Origin: Microbacterium terregens | GTDB taxonomy: Bacteria; Pseudomonadota; Alphaproteobacteria; Sphingomonadales; Sphingomonadaceae | Length of the DNA stretch: 64,000 bases | Assembly (NCBI RefSeq): GCF_027922045.1 | Contig: NZ_BSEX01000006.1 | Span: forward strand, 98,784-162,783 | Reading direction: 5' to 3' | In this document: piece by piece, positions 9,243 to 19,307 of the stretch | How positions within the stretch are numbered: the first letter of the stretch is position 1 | Layout of the letters: each line of letters begins with the position of its first letter | Program-made: the position numbers and the translations under genes | Notes under the pieces: model-generated | The model's input: the letters and a program-made list of their open reading frames with translations, nothing else | The model's database searches: none | What the model was told of the DNA's origin: nothing

Positions 9243-10963
9243 TGCATCTCCTCGACGGCCTCGACCCCCATCACGGCGAGCCCGTTGCGGATGATCTGCC
9301 CGATTGCGTCGGCCAGGAAAAGCCGCGCGCAGGTGAGCGCCGGATCGTCGGGCTGGAGCGTGCGGCGCGACGGATCGTCGTTGCCCATGTTCCAGGCAGC
9401 GTGGAATTCCGCCGCCAGATCATAGAGATAGAAGGCGATGCGATGCGGCTCGCGCGCCGTAGCCGCGGCTTCCGCGACGCGCGGGAACTGGGCGGCGCGC
9501 TGCACCAGGCGCAGCTCCGCCGTATCAAGCCGGGACAGGTCGACCGTGTCGCACTCGATCCCCGCCTCCCGCGCACGGCGGTGCAGCGAGGCGACTCGCG
9601 CATGGGCGTACTGGACGTAGAAGACCGGATTATCCTTCGACGCTTCCACCACCTTGGCGAAGTCGAAGTCCATTTGCGCATCCGCCTTGCGGGTGAGCAT
9701 GGTGAAGCGGACGACGTCCTTGCCGACCTCCTTCACCACGTCCGCCAGCGTCACGAAGTTGCCGGCGCGCTTCGACATCTTCACCGGCTCGCCGGCGCGC
9801 AACAGGCGGACCATCTGCACGAGCTTCACGTCGAAGCGGACCTTGCCCTCGGTCAGCGCCTGGACGGCGGCGACGATGCGCTTGACGGTGCCGGCATGGT
9901 CGGCGCCCCAGATGTCGATCAGCTGGTCGGCGGTCTGCGCCTTCTGGAAGTGATAGGCGAGGTCGGCGCCGAAATAGGTCCACTGGCCGTTGGACTTCTT
10001 GATCGGGCGATCCTGGTCGTCGCCGAACTGGGTCGAGCGGAACAGCGGCAGCTCGACCGGCTCCCAGTCTTCGGGCGTCTCGCCCTTGGGCGCTTCCAGC
10101 ACGCCGTCGTAGACGAGGCCGCGCTCGCGCAGCCACGCCTCGGCCGCCTCGGGCTTGCCGGCCGCCTGAAGCTCGGCCTCGGACGAGAATAGGTCGTGGT
10201 GGATGCCGAGCAGCGCCAGATCGTCCTTGATCATGACGAGCATGGCGGCCACCGCTTCCTTGCGGAACATGGCCAGCCACTCGCTCTCGGGCGCGTCGAC
10301 GAAGCGGGCGCCATGCTCGGCCGCGAGCTTCTCGCCGATCGGCTTGAGGTAATCGCCGGGGTAGAGGCCCTCCGGGATCTCGATCGTCTCGCCCAGCGCC
10401 TCGCGGTAGCGCAGGTGTGCCGAGCGGGCGAGCACGTCGACCTGGCCGCCAGCGTCGTTGACGTAATATTCGCGGATCACCTTGTGGCCGACGAACTCGA
10501 GCAGGCTGGCGAGCGCGTCGCCGACCACCGCGCCGCGGCAATGGCCCATGTGCATGGGGCCCGTCGGGTTGGCCGAGACATATTCGATGTTGACGGTGGT
10601 CCCCGCCCCCATCGTCGAGCGGCCATAGTCTCCGCCCGCCTGAATGATGCCGCGCAGCTCGTCGCGCCAGGTGTCGTCGGTCAGCGTCAGGTTGATGAAG
10701 CCGGGGCCCGCCACCGACACTTCGGCCACGGCGTCGAGCTTGCCGAGTTCGGCGGCGAGCTTTTCGGCGAGCGCGCGCGGATTGGTGCGCGCGGGCTTGG
10801 CCAGCACCATCGCGGCATTGGTCGAGAGATCACCGTGGCTCGGGTCGCGCGGCGGCTCCACCGTGACGGCGCGTCGTTCCAGCCCCTCGGGCAGGTCGCC
10901 CGCCGCGACCAGCGCGTCGAGGGCGGCATCGAGATGGGCGGCAAAGCGTGCGTACAGCGTCAT
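9239..10963 (-). CDS. argS: Arginyl-tRNA synthetase
   Basis: ArgS charges tRNA-Arg. The 574-residue class I synthetase shows an N-terminal tRNA D-loop recognition domain (about 1-110), the HIGH-type motif as [12 protein letters not shown], and KMSKRAGN as the KMSKS-type loop. The C-terminal DALR anticodon-binding domain ends in the typical Met-His (GVEAVEEMH). Length is normal. A promoter-like sequence lies 30-60 bases upstream. Overlap with the downstream SPOR gene couples a housekeeping enzyme to a division-site protein, an arrangement I recall from other sphingomonads. Confidence 0.97.
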   Translation of the reverse strand: MTLYARFAAHLDAALDALVAAGDLPEGLERRAVTVEPPRDPSHGDLSTNAAMVLAKPARTNPRALAEKLAAELGKLDAVAEVSVAGPGFINLTLTDDTWRDELRGIIQAGGDYGRSTMGAGTTVNIEYVSANPTGPMHMGHCRGAVVGDALASLLEFVGHKVIREYYVNDAGGQVDVLARSAHLRYREALGETIEIPEGLYPGDYLKPIGEKLAAEHGARFVDAPESEWLAMFRKEAVAAMLVMIKDDLALLGIHHDLFSSEAELQAAGKPEAAEAWLRERGLVYDGVLEAPKGETPEDWEPVELPLFRSTQFGDDQDRPIKKSNGQWTYFGADLAYHFQKAQTADQLIDIWGADHAGTVKRIVAAVQALTEGKVRFDVKLVQMVRLLRAGEPVKMSKRAGNFVTLADVVKEVGKDVVRFTMLTRKADAQMDFDFAKVVEASKDNPVFYVQYAHARVASLHRRAREAGIECDTVDLSRLDTAELRLVQRAAQFPRVAEAAATAREPHRIAFYLYDLAAEFHAAWNMGNDDPSRRTLQPDDPALTCARLFLADAIGQIIRNGLAVMGVEAVEEMH

Positions 10964-10992
10964 GGGCGTTCCGGTGGTGAAAATCAGGCGCG

Positions 10993-11021
10993 GCTGTAGA
11001 GGAGTTTTCCGTTCGCTTGAA
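10993..11021 (-). promoter_or_regulatory. Candidate argS promoter
   Basis: Reading on the minus strand, TTCAAG (11021-11016) is followed 17 bases later by TACAGC (10998-10993). This would start RNA about 23 bases before the argS ATG. The same minus-ten word TACAGC with a 17-base spacer appears upstream of acnA. Both hexamers are weak against the E. coli consensus, so this is a tentative call. Confidence 0.4.
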
Positions 11022-11072
11022 CCATCATCCTGACGAAAGTGGGATCAGGGGCCGCTACGCCCCTCCCGCTTG

Positions 11073-11172
11073 TTTCGAGTAGCCGTCGAGCCTGTCGAGA
11101 CGGCGTATCGAGAAATCGACTGCGGCTCTCTCGACACGGGCTCTCGACAAGCTCGATCCCTGCTCGAGACAA
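11073..11172. repeat. TCGA-rich inverted repeat between dgt and argS
   Basis: TCGAGCCTGTCGAGA at 11086-11100 and TCTCGACAAGCTCGA at 11142-11156 are inverted copies differing at one base, 41 bases apart. Further GTATCGAGAAATCGA and CTCTCGACACGGG words fill the space between, and TGCTCGAGACAAACGG closes it. It lies between the dgt stop and the argS promoter and could form a long hairpin ending the dgt transcript. It is a different family from the palindromes in the other gaps. Confidence 0.75.
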
Positions 11173-11200
11173 ACGGGTCGGGGCGGACTGGAGCCGCGCG

Positions 11201-12370
11201 TCAGAACCCCTCGGGCAGGCTCACCTCGCCCACCAGCTCGCGGTAGCGGGCGATGGCGAAGCGGTCCGTCATGCCGGCGATGAAGTCGGCGATGTGGCGG
11301 CTGCGGCCGGGCTCGTCGGCGGGGAGATCGCTGCGCCAGCCATCGGGCAGCAGCGCCGGGTCGGCTCGATATGCGGCGAACAGCCCCGTCACCACCGTGC
11401 GCGCGGCATCCGCGGCGGCGAGTTGCGATGGGTGGTGGTATAGGTTGGCGTACATGAAGCGCTTGAGCGTACGCTCCTGCTCGCGGACCTTGTCGGAGAA
11501 GCCGACGAGGCAGCGGCCGCAGGCGCGCACGTCCGCGACGCTCTGCACGCCCGCGTCGGCGATGCGGCGGCGGGTCTCGGCGATCAGGTCGTTCACCATC
11601 GCGCCGATCTGCGCGCGGATCAGCTCGCCCACCAGCCGATCGGGCGCGTCGTCCGGGAATTGCACGCGCACCTCGTCCCAGCGCTCCGCGACGATCGGCA
11701 CGCCCAGCATCTGGTCGAACGTCAGCAGCCCGGCGCGCAGGCCATCGTCGATGTCGTGGTTGTCATAGGCGATGTCGTCGGCGAGGGCTGCGACCTGCGC
11801 CTCCAGCGAGGACCATTCGCCCAGCCGCAGCGGAAAGGCCGCGTCCACGTCGGCCAGTGCCCAGCCGGGGCGGCGGATCGGGCCGTTGTGCTTGGCGAGC
11901 CCCTCCAGCGTATCCCAGGTGAGGTTGAGCCCTCGCCAGCGGGGATACGGGCTGTCGAGCCGCGTCAGCGTGCGCAGCGTGTGACCGTTGTGGTCGAAGC
12001 CGCCTGCCCCCATCAGCGCGTCCTTGAGCGCATCCTCACCGGCATGGCCGAACGGCGGGTGGCCGATATCGTGCGCGAGGCACAGCGCCTCGGTCAGGTC
12101 CTCGTTGAGCCCAAGCGCGCGCGCGATCGCGCGGCCGATCTGCGCGACCTCGAGGCTGTGGGTCAGGCGGACGCGGAAATGGTCGCCGTCGGGTGCCATG
12201 AACACCTGCGTCTTGTGACGCAGGCGCCGAAAGCTGATCGAGTGGATGATGCGGTCGCGATCGCGCTGAAACGCGTCGCGGGGGCCGCGCGCCGTCTCGT
12301 TGCCCTCGTCATGCAGGCGTCCGCCGTGCGCCCGAGGGTCCGCCGCCCAGGGCGCCTGTTGTCTGGTCAC
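11201..12370 (-). CDS. dgt: Deoxyguanosinetriphosphate triphosphohydrolase-like HD protein
   Basis: Dgt-family enzymes cleave dNTPs to deoxynucleoside plus triphosphate and help set dNTP pools. The 389-residue protein has the metal-binding HD pattern: H in [15 protein letters not shown] in [16 protein letters not shown], and a later Asp in [13 protein letters not shown]. The family opening [20 protein letters not shown] is present. It belongs to the shorter type 2 group usual in alphaproteobacteria, whose substrate range is not always limited to dGTP. The start is GTG overlapping the upstream stop as GTGA. Confidence 0.92.
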   Translation of the reverse strand: MTRQQAPWAADPRAHGGRLHDEGNETARGPRDAFQRDRDRIIHSISFRRLRHKTQVFMAPDGDHFRVRLTHSLEVAQIGRAIARALGLNEDLTEALCLAHDIGHPPFGHAGEDALKDALMGAGGFDHNGHTLRTLTRLDSPYPRWRGLNLTWDTLEGLAKHNGPIRRPGWALADVDAAFPLRLGEWSSLEAQVAALADDIAYDNHDIDDGLRAGLLTFDQMLGVPIVAERWDEVRVQFPDDAPDRLVGELIRAQIGAMVNDLIAETRRRIADAGVQSVADVRACGRCLVGFSDKVREQERTLKRFMYANLYHHPSQLAAADAARTVVTGLFAAYRADPALLPDGWRSDLPADEPGRSRHIADFIAGMTDRFAIARYRELVGEVSLPEGF

Positions 12371-14334
12371 TTGGGAAGCTGCTCGATCTTTTGTCCGGGT
12401 TCGCTGGCCCAGACAAAGGCGGAGAGCCCCTGCTTGGCAAGCGTGTTGACGAGGGCCTGCGCTTCGTCGTCGGTCTTGAAGGGGCCGACCAGCAGCCGGT
12501 TGGTGGCACGCAGCGGCGTGGTCCAGGCCGAGCGGCCCTTGAGCGCTGCGGCCTTGGCACCGAGCGCGCGATAGGCCTTGGGCAGGTCTGCCTTGTTGGC
12601 GCCGCCCGCGACCTGCACCCAGGTGCGCGCAGGATCGCGCTTGACGGGATCGGGCTTGGCCGGCGCCTTCGTCTTCCCCTTTGCGGTCGCGGCCTTGGGG
12701 TCGTCCTTTGCCGCCTTGGCGCTGCCGGGCTTTGCGGCGGCATCCTTGGCCTTGGTTGCCGACTCCTTGGCGGCGGGCTTTTCCGTCTCGCGTGCCGCGG
12801 CAGCCTTAGCAGGCGTCGGCTTGGGCTCGGGCCGGGCGGGCTCGACACGCGCCGGGGGCGCAGCGGGGGCCGTGGCGGCAGGCGTCACCGGTGCGGGCGC
12901 GGGCGCGGCGGAGGGCAGCGGGGCGACGCCCAGCTCGGTCGCCGGGATCGTCAGGTTGCGGATGATGGTCGCAAGCGTGGTGTCGGTCGCCGCGGCGGCG
13001 GCATCGCTGCGCGCGGGCGCCGGCGGCTGGGGCGCCGAGGCGACCTGCCTGGGTTCGGCGGCAGCAACGTCGCGCGCCTCCTGCGCGGCGGCGGCAGCAG
13101 CCGCCCGTTGCGCATCGGCGAGCCGGGCGGCCTCCGCCAGGCGCTGCGCCTCGGCGAGCCGGGCAGCCTCTGCGGCACGCTGTGCCTGGGCGACGCGCTC
13201 GGCCTCGACCCGGCGGGCCGTCTCGGCAGCGGCGGCTGTGCGGGCCGCTTCGGCCGCGCGCGCGATCTGGGCGAGGCGTGCGGCTTCGGCGGCACGGGCG
13301 GCTTCGGCGACGCGGGCCGCCTCGGCGACGCGATCGGCCTCCGCCTTGCGCGCGGCGGCGAGTTCGGCCTCACGCTGGCGGGCCTCGGTCTCGCGACGGG
13401 CAGCGGCCGCGGCCTCGCGACGCTCCCGGCGAGACAGCTTGCGGGTGCGCGTGGCTGCCTGGGCCGGCTGCACGGCGGTGGTCGCTGCGGCCACGGCAAC
13501 GGGCGCCTCGGCGCGCGGTGCGGGCACGATCGGGGGCGCAAGCCGGGCGTCGGCGATGCGCGCGGGCGTGGTCCCCAGGCGGCCGAAGTGCACGGCAAAG
13601 GCGCGATCGGCGGGCGAGAGCGACGGCAGGCGGCGGAAGAAGGGGGCGAGCTGGGTGCCGAAGCCCGGCAGCATGGTGGCGGCGATCCGGTCGGCCCCGG
13701 CCGCATCGCCCTGCATCGCGAGGACGCAGGCGTGGACGCGCCACGCCGCACGGTCGCTCTGGCGCAGCAGCGGGTCGAGCAGCTGGTTGGCGGCGCGGAC
13801 GTCGCCGGTGATGCCGAGCGACAGCGCCAGGCGGCGGACGATCTCGTCATCCCGATCGACCGAAAGCGCGAGCCGGTAATCGCGCTGCGCGTTGGTGGGA
13901 TAGCCGAGCAGGTCGAACGCGAGCCCGCGGTCGGCCGCGAAATAACGAGGCGCCAGACCCGCGCGTTCGGCAGCGGCGAACAGGCGCATCGCCTCCCCCG
14001 GCCGCTCCATCGACAACAGCGCGGAGGCACGTCCTGCGAGGACGCGCGGATCGCCGGGCGCCACCTTCTCCGCCCGGGCGAAGAACTGCACCGACGCCTG
14101 CGGGTCGCCGAGGCGTGTGCTCAGGCGGCCGGCCTCGATCAGGGCGTTGAGGTCGTTAGGACTGGTCGCCAGGATCCGCATCTGTTCGGACAGGCGGTCC
14201 GCGTTCGGGGTCGGCTGCTGGACGATCGCCTGCGCCCATGCGGGCTGCAGACTCGCCTGCGCCAGGGCGAGGCAGGAGGCGGCGAGCAGCGTTGGCAGCA
14301 ACGCCCCGCGACCGGTGGTCGGGAAACGGTTCAT
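12367..14334 (-). CDS. Exported TPR protein with long Ala-rich helix and C-terminal SPOR domain
   Basis: This is a 655-residue exported protein; the ATG at 14334 starts a signal peptide ending near PAWAQA, and a GTG four codons earlier is an alternative. Residues 45-270 contain TPR-like helices ([33 protein letters not shown]). About residues 295-430 are a low-complexity helix of repeated AARxAEAAR units, which could span a long distance in the periplasm. A Pro/Ala/Lys-rich linker follows, then a SPOR domain (about 570-645: [41 protein letters not shown]). This points to septal peptidoglycan binding with a protein-protein interaction head. It follows ftsZ at the far end of the dcw cluster and overlaps dgt. 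Confidence 0.85.
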   Translation of the reverse strand: MNRFPTTGRGALLPTLLAASCLALAQASLQPAWAQAIVQQPTPNADRLSEQMRILATSPNDLNALIEAGRLSTRLGDPQASVQFFARAEKVAPGDPRVLAGRASALLSMERPGEAMRLFAAAERAGLAPRYFAADRGLAFDLLGYPTNAQRDYRLALSVDRDDEIVRRLALSLGITGDVRAANQLLDPLLRQSDRAAWRVHACVLAMQGDAAGADRIAATMLPGFGTQLAPFFRRLPSLSPADRAFAVHFGRLGTTPARIADARLAPPIVPAPRAEAPVAVAAATTAVQPAQAATRTRKLSRRERREAAAAARRETEARQREAELAAARKAEADRVAEAARVAEAARAAEAARLAQIARAAEAARTAAAAETARRVEAERVAQAQRAAEAARLAEAQRLAEAARLADAQRAAAAAAAQEARDVAAAEPRQVASAPQPPAPARSDAAAAATDTTLATIIRNLTIPATELGVAPLPSAAPAPAPVTPAATAPAAPPARVEPARPEPKPTPAKAAAARETEKPAAKESATKAKDAAAKPGSAKAAKDDPKAATAKGKTKAPAKPDPVKRDPARTWVQVAGGANKADLPKAYRALGAKAAALKGRSAWTTPLRATNRLLVGPFKTDDEAQALVNTLAKQGLSAFVWASEPGQKIEQLPK

Positions 14335-14472
14335 GGGTGCAGCCACCTTAGAGGCGCGAGCGGAATACGGAAGTTGTACGCTGCTGACCAGGCGACCAGA
14401 CGATGTCCCCAGGGGACGAACTGCGTGCGGGGAGATGGCCGGGCACCCCAGGGAGGCGCCCGGCCACCGGCC

Positions 14473-15963
14473 TTACTGGTTGTTCTGGCGGTGCAGGAAG
14501 CGCGGAATGTCGAGCGGCTCCTTGGCCGTCTCATCCCCGCGTGCCGGAGCGCGGCCGGCGTTCGCCATGCGCTCGAACAGGGTACCGCCCGGACGGCTGC
14601 GGCCGCTGCCCTGCTCCTCGCCGGCTGCCGCCTCGGTGCCCGGGGTCAGCCAGCGACGACGTGCCTCGAAGCCGGGGCGCGGCTCGTCGGCAGACGGCGT
14701 GGGCGCCGGAGCCGGAGCCGGAGCGGCCTGCTGCGGGACCATGGTGTCCGCGCCGAGCACCAGCTCGTCGGCATCCTCCACGGGCGGCTGCGGCGCGGGC
14801 TGGGGTGCCGGCTGCGGGGCAGCGACCGGCTGGACCTGGGGCGCTGCCGCCTGCGGGGCCGGTGCGGGCTGAGCTGCCGGCTGGACCGGAGCCTCGACCG
14901 CCTGCGGCTCGCCCGCCGGAGCGGGACGACGGCTGCCGCCGAAGGAGAAGGAGGTGCGCGCCGGTTCGGCAGCGATCGCCGCCTGCTGCGCGGGCGAGCT
15001 TGCCTCTATGCCGGTGGCGACCACCGAGACGCGGATCTTGCCTTCGAGCTCCGGGTTGAACGCCGAACCCCAGATGATGTTGGCGTCGTCGTCGACCAGC
15101 TCGCGAATGTGGTTCGCGGCCTCGTCCACCTCGAGCAGGCGCATGTCGTCGCCGCCGGTGATCGAGACGATCACGCCCTTGGCGCCGTTCAGCGAGACGC
15201 CGTCGAGCAGCGGGTTCGCGATCGCCTTCTGCGCAGCTTCGATCGCGCGGCTGTCGCCCTCGGCTTCGCCGGTGCCCATCATCGCCTTCCCCATCTCCTG
15301 CATCACCGAGCGGACGTCGGCGAAGTCGAGGTTGATGAGGCCGGGCATGACCATCAGGTCGGTGATGCCGCGCACGCCCTGCTGCAGCACCTCGTCCGCC
15401 ATTTCGAACGCCTGCTTGAAGGTCGTATTGGCGTTGGCGATCAGGAACAGGTTCTGGTTCGGGATGACGATCAGGGTATCGACGTACTTCTGAAGCTCCT
15501 CGATCCCGGCGTCGGCCGAGCGGGCGCGCTTCTTGCCTTCGAACGAGAAGGGCTTGGTCACAACGCCGACGGTCAGGATGCCCATCTCGCGCGCCGCCTT
15601 GGCGATGACCGGGGCCGCACCGGTGCCGGTGCCGCCGCCCATGCCGGCCGCGATGAAGCACATGTGCGCGCCCTGCAGCGCTTCCTGGACCTGCTCGATG
15701 GTTTCCTCAGCCGCGGCGCGGCCGATCTCCGGCCGGCTGCCGGCGCCCAGGCCCTGCGTGATCTTCACGCCCAGCTGGATGCGCTGCGGCGCGTCCGACT
15801 GCTTGAGCGCCTGCGCGTCGGTATTGGCGACCAGGAATTCCACGCCCTGCACTTCGGCGCGGATCATGTTCGCGATGGCGTTGCCGCCCGCCCCGCCGAC
15901 GCCGATCACCGAAATGCGCGGCGTCAGATCGTCGAGGTCCGGCGGAAGAAATTCGATGCTCAT
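14473..15963 (-). CDS. ftsZ: Cell division GTPase FtsZ
   Basis: FtsZ is the tubulin homologue that forms the Z-ring. The 496-residue protein has the GTPase core in the first 315 residues, with [14 protein letters not shown] and the tubulin signature [12 protein letters not shown] Pro/Gln/Ala-rich disordered linker of about 150 residues follows, long as in other alphaproteobacteria. It ends in [13 protein letters not shown], the conserved peptide that binds FtsA and other partners. It is the last dcw gene, 112 bases after ftsA, so a separate promoter in that gap is likely though I could not identify one. Confidence 0.98.
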   Translation of the reverse strand: MSIEFLPPDLDDLTPRISVIGVGGAGGNAIANMIRAEVQGVEFLVANTDAQALKQSDAPQRIQLGVKITQGLGAGSRPEIGRAAAEETIEQVQEALQGAHMCFIAAGMGGGTGTGAAPVIAKAAREMGILTVGVVTKPFSFEGKKRARSADAGIEELQKYVDTLIVIPNQNLFLIANANTTFKQAFEMADEVLQQGVRGITDLMVMPGLINLDFADVRSVMQEMGKAMMGTGEAEGDSRAIEAAQKAIANPLLDGVSLNGAKGVIVSITGGDDMRLLEVDEAANHIRELVDDDANIIWGSAFNPELEGKIRVSVVATGIEASSPAQQAAIAAEPARTSFSFGGSRRPAPAGEPQAVEAPVQPAAQPAPAPQAAAPQVQPVAAPQPAPQPAPQPPVEDADELVLGADTMVPQQAAPAPAPAPTPSADEPRPGFEARRRWLTPGTEAAAGEEQGSGRSRPGGTLFERMANAGRAPARGDETAKEPLDIPRFLHRQNNQ

Positions 15964-16075
15964 TCCTGATCTCCCGAAGCGGGCCGGCCGCTGGCCAGCA
16001 ACCGCCTAACTAGTTTCTTCTGCACCAACGGCTTGGGGGACTCTAGCCCCGTTTGCCACCATCCGTAGCGAATCT

Positions 16076-17335
16076 TCAGTAGTTGGTCCGAAAGGCGGCC
16101 ATCAGGCGCTGCAACATCGCCATCGGGCTGGGCCGGGTGACCACCTGATGGGTCGGCTGGATCGCCCGGAGATCGACCGGATCGGACGCCGCGAACATCG
16201 CCAGACCCGCGAGCGTGGCGAAGCCCGGGCCCGAGTGCGCCTCCGGCAACGCGGTCAACCCGCGCGCACGGCCGACCCGGACGGTGCGGCCGAGCGCCTG
16301 CTGCGCATAGTCGGCGATGCCCTTCAACTCCGCGCCGCCGCCGGTCAGCACCACCTGACGCCCGACGGGATCGTCGAAGTTCAGCTTGCGCAGTTCCTTC
16401 TGGATCTCTGCCATCAGCCGGTCGAGCCGCTGGCGGATGACCGCGATCAGCTGCGCCCGGGTGATACGCGTACCCTCGGCGTCCTCGTCGGGGCGGACCG
16501 GCGCCACGTCGATCATGTCGTGGTTGTCGCGCGGGCTCATGTTGGCCGAACCGTAGAAGCACTTCAGCCGCTCCGCCTGGTTGCGGCCGGTGCCGAAGGC
16601 GGAGGCGACGTCGTCGGTGATGTCGGCGGCCCCCATCGAGATGGAGGCGAGGCCGGTGAGGACGCCATTGGCGAACACCGACACGTTGGTGACGCCCGCG
16701 CCGATCTCGACCAGTGCGACACCGAGTTCGCGCTCCTCCTCGGACAGGCAGGCAAGGCCCGTCGCGACCGGGGCAGCGATGATCGACTTCACCTCCAGGT
16801 GCGCCGAGCGGACGCAGAGGTCGAGGTTGCGGACGGGCGAGCCCTCGGTCGCGACGACGTGGATCTCCACGCCCAGTCGATCGGCATGGAGGCCCATGGG
16901 GTCGCGCACGCCGCCCAGGCCATCCAACGAATAGCGCATCGGCTGGGCATGCATCACCATCAGCGCACCGGGATCGATCGCGTTGCGGCCGGCCTTCAGC
17001 AGCGCGTCCACGTCCGACTGCTCGACGCGGTGGCCACCCAGATCGACCTCGAGCTTGACGATGTCGGACAGGAGCCCGCCGGCCGAGAAGCTGACCCACA
17101 CGTCCTCGATGTTGAGGCCGGCGATGCGTTCCGCCTGCTCCACCGCCTCGCGCACCGCGGTTTCGGTCGCCTTCATGTCGGCGATATAGCCGCGCTTGAC
17201 GCCGCGGCTCTCGCGCTGGCCGGTGCCGAGCACCACCAGTTCGCCGCCGTCCCCCTTTTGCGCAATCAGCGCCGACACCTTCGACGATCCGATGTCGAGT
17301 GCGGTGATCAATCCTTCCGGTGCTACCTTCGCCAT
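16076..17335 (-). CDS. ftsA: Cell division protein FtsA
   Basis: FtsA is an actin-like protein that anchors FtsZ to the membrane. The 419-residue protein begins the fold with TALDIGSSKVSALIA (phosphate-1 loop), continues with the FtsA-specific 1C domain (about 80-165) and VALVEIGAGVTNVSVF (phosphate-2), and has VVLTGGGAELKGI as the adenosine motif. The end MAMLQRLMAAFRTNY is the amphipathic membrane-targeting helix. It follows ftsQ by 10 bases. Confidence 0.97.
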   Translation of the reverse strand: MAKVAPEGLITALDIGSSKVSALIAQKGDGGELVVLGTGQRESRGVKRGYIADMKATETAVREAVEQAERIAGLNIEDVWVSFSAGGLLSDIVKLEVDLGGHRVEQSDVDALLKAGRNAIDPGALMVMHAQPMRYSLDGLGGVRDPMGLHADRLGVEIHVVATEGSPVRNLDLCVRSAHLEVKSIIAAPVATGLACLSEEERELGVALVEIGAGVTNVSVFANGVLTGLASISMGAADITDDVASAFGTGRNQAERLKCFYGSANMSPRDNHDMIDVAPVRPDEDAEGTRITRAQLIAVIRQRLDRLMAEIQKELRKLNFDDPVGRQVVLTGGGAELKGIADYAQQALGRTVRVGRARGLTALPEAHSGPGFATLAGLAMFAASDPVDLRAIQPTHQVVTRPSPMAMLQRLMAAFRTNY

Positions 17336-17345
17336 CGCCTGCCCC

Positions 17346-18326
17346 TTAAACGACGCCCGTGCTGCCTGTCTCTACGCTGCCTGTCTCGTTGCCCTGGCCG
17401 GCAGGCGCAGCCCCTTCCGCCGCATTGCCGGGCGCGGCATCGTCGGCCGCGGGCGCGGCTGCGGCACCCGGCGCCATGCGCACCACCAGCTTGCTGGGGT
17501 CGCGCAGGTCGAAGCGGGCATAGCCCTTGCCGAGCAGCCCCATGGTACCGTCCATCTGCGCGAACTTCACCAGCGCGTTCGCTGCGGCCTTTTCGCCTTC
17601 CGGCAGCACCAGCGTCTCGCCGGACTGGAACAGCAGGTCCCAGCGGCGGTTGCCGACCCATGTTGCGGCCTTCACCATCGGGCGGAACGCCGGCGCGGCG
17701 GCAATCAGGCGCTGATAGGCCGGCTCCTGCGCATTCGCCCCCTCCCCGATCACCAGCGGCAGGCGCGGGATCGCGTGCGCGGGCACCTCGTCGAGCAGCA
17801 CGCCCTTGTGGTCGATCAGCATCAGCTGGCCGTTGTTCTGCCAGACGGCAGCGGGATCGCGCTCCACCACGTCGATCACCAGCGTGTCGGGCAGCCGCCG
17901 CGACACGCGCGCATCGGCGATCCAGCCGTATTCGAGCAGGCGGTCGCGGGTGCCGTTCAGGTCCACCAGCGGCATCGCGCGCGAACGCTGGTCGAGCGCC
18001 ACGGCATAGACCGAGTTCGCGTCCATGCGCTTGAGGCCGGTGACCTCGATTTGGGCGACGCGAAAACCGAGGCTGCCGATCCCCTCGGCCATGGCAGTGC
18101 CGACCAGGCCGAACACGCCCAGCCACCCGGCCGCGGCGATCGCCGCACCGCCGACGAGCGCGGTGATGCCCCAGGCCGCCGCCTTGCGCACCGTCGCCTC
18201 GCCGCCAGGCACGCGGGCCACGGCGTGGTCGAGGATCGAGGCGCGGCGCTGGCGCTTGGGCTGCGGGCGGCGCTTGGGCTTCACCGTCCGCGCGGGTGCC
18301 GGGCGCCGGGAACTTGCACGGCTCAT
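17346..18326 (-). CDS. ftsQ: Cell division protein FtsQ
   Basis: FtsQ links early and late divisome proteins through the FtsQ-FtsB-FtsL complex. The 326-residue protein has a strongly basic cytoplasmic start (residues 1-40), one membrane helix (about 48-80), a POTRA domain starting FRVAQIEVTGLKRMDANSVY, and the FtsQ beta domain with RLPLVIGEGAN and GYARFDLRDPSKLVVRM. The last 45 residues are Ala/Gly/Pro-rich and disordered. The ATG at 18326 overlaps the ddl stop as ATGA, which decides the start. Confidence 0.96.
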   Translation of the reverse strand: MSRASSRRPAPARTVKPKRRPQPKRQRRASILDHAVARVPGGEATVRKAAAWGITALVGGAAIAAAGWLGVFGLVGTAMAEGIGSLGFRVAQIEVTGLKRMDANSVYAVALDQRSRAMPLVDLNGTRDRLLEYGWIADARVSRRLPDTLVIDVVERDPAAVWQNNGQLMLIDHKGVLLDEVPAHAIPRLPLVIGEGANAQEPAYQRLIAAAPAFRPMVKAATWVGNRRWDLLFQSGETLVLPEGEKAAANALVKFAQMDGTMGLLGKGYARFDLRDPSKLVVRMAPGAAAAPAADDAAPGNAAEGAAPAGQGNETGSVETGSTGVV

Positions 18327-19264
18327 TCGGTCGCTCCGTGGGTGAGTGCCTCGTCGACGATCCACTGCACCAGCTGCGGATAGGACATGCCGACCGCGCG
18401 CGCCTGTTCGGGCACCAGGCTGAGCGGTGTCATGCCCGGCTGGGTGTTGACCTCCAGCAGGAACAGACCCTCGACGCCCTGGCTGTCGTCCCAGCGGAAG
18501 TCAGACCTCGACGCGCCCCGGCAGCCGAGCCGCTGGTGCGCGGCAACCGCGATCGCCTTGCACGCCTCGGCGATGTCCTCGGGGATCTCCGCCGGGCAGA
18601 CGTGCTCGGTCAGCCCCTCGGTGTACTTGGCGTCGAAGTCGTAGAAGCCGGACTTGGGGCGCAGCTCCGTCACGGCAAGCGCGCGGTCCCCCAGCACTGC
18701 CGTGGTGAGCTCGCGACCGCGGATGAACGGCTCGGCCAGCAGCTCGTCGAACTCCTGCCAGGGGCCGGTCGCGTCGCGGGCAATCGGGTTGCCGTAGTTG
18801 CCCTCGTCCGTGACGATGGCGACGCCGACCGACGAGCCTTCGTTGACGGGCTTCAGCACATAGGGTCGCGGCAGCGGATCGCGCTCGAACAGCTCCTCGG
18901 TCGCGACGATGCGGCCGCCGGGCATGGGGATGCCGTGCGGGACCAGCGCCTGCTTGGTGAGTTGCTTGTCGATCGCGATCACCGAGGTGGCGAGCCCGGA
19001 GTGGGTATAGGGCAGGCCCATCAGGTCGAGCATGCCCTGCACCGTGCCGTCCTCACCGGGCGAGCCGTGGAGCGCGTTGAACACCACGTCGGGCTTCGCT
19101 TCGGCGAGGCGGAGTGCCACGTCGCGATCCATGTCGATGCGGGTCACGCGGTGACCGAGCGACTCCAGCGCGTCCGCGACGCCCGTGCCCGACATGAGCG
19201 AGACCGGACGCTCGGCCGACCAGCCGCCCATCAGCACGGCGATGTGAAGGGTGCGCTCGGTCAC
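18323..19264 (-). CDS. ddl: D-alanine--D-alanine ligase
   Basis: Ddl joins two D-Ala with ATP to make the dipeptide that MurF adds. The start is a GTG at 19264 with AAGGAG 8 bases upstream, giving 313 residues (MTERTLHIAVLMGGWSAERPV). ATP-grasp features are clear: HGSPGEDGTVQGML, the PYVLKPVNEGSSVGVAIV lysine region, the FIRGRELTTAVLG loop and the metal site EVNTQPGMTPLSLVPEQA. Its position between murB and ftsQ supports ddlB-type function. Confidence 0.97.
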   Translation of the reverse strand: MTERTLHIAVLMGGWSAERPVSLMSGTGVADALESLGHRVTRIDMDRDVALRLAEAKPDVVFNALHGSPGEDGTVQGMLDLMGLPYTHSGLATSVIAIDKQLTKQALVPHGIPMPGGRIVATEELFERDPLPRPYVLKPVNEGSSVGVAIVTDEGNYGNPIARDATGPWQEFDELLAEPFIRGRELTTAVLGDRALAVTELRPKSGFYDFDAKYTEGLTEHVCPAEIPEDIAEACKAIAVAAHQRLGCRGASRSDFRWDDSQGVEGLFLLEVNTQPGMTPLSLVPEQARAVGMSYPQLVQWIVDEALTHGATE

Positions 19265-19307
19265 AGGGAAACTCCTTGGCTCGCGGCCAGAACGATGGTG
19301 CGCGGCA

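Noticed and set aside
13150..13400. DNA tandem repeat in the TPR/SPOR gene
   Set aside because: The repetition is at the protein level (AAR-x-AEAAR units) with varied codons, so it is a coding low-complexity region, not a separate DNA repeat element.
12391..15969. Very long open plus-strand frame of about 1190 codons opposite ftsZ and the TPR/SPOR gene
   Set aside because: It is antisense to two clear genes, runs through the ftsA-side gap, is rich in Gly/Arg as expected from GC-rich antisense codons, and shows no recognisable domain.
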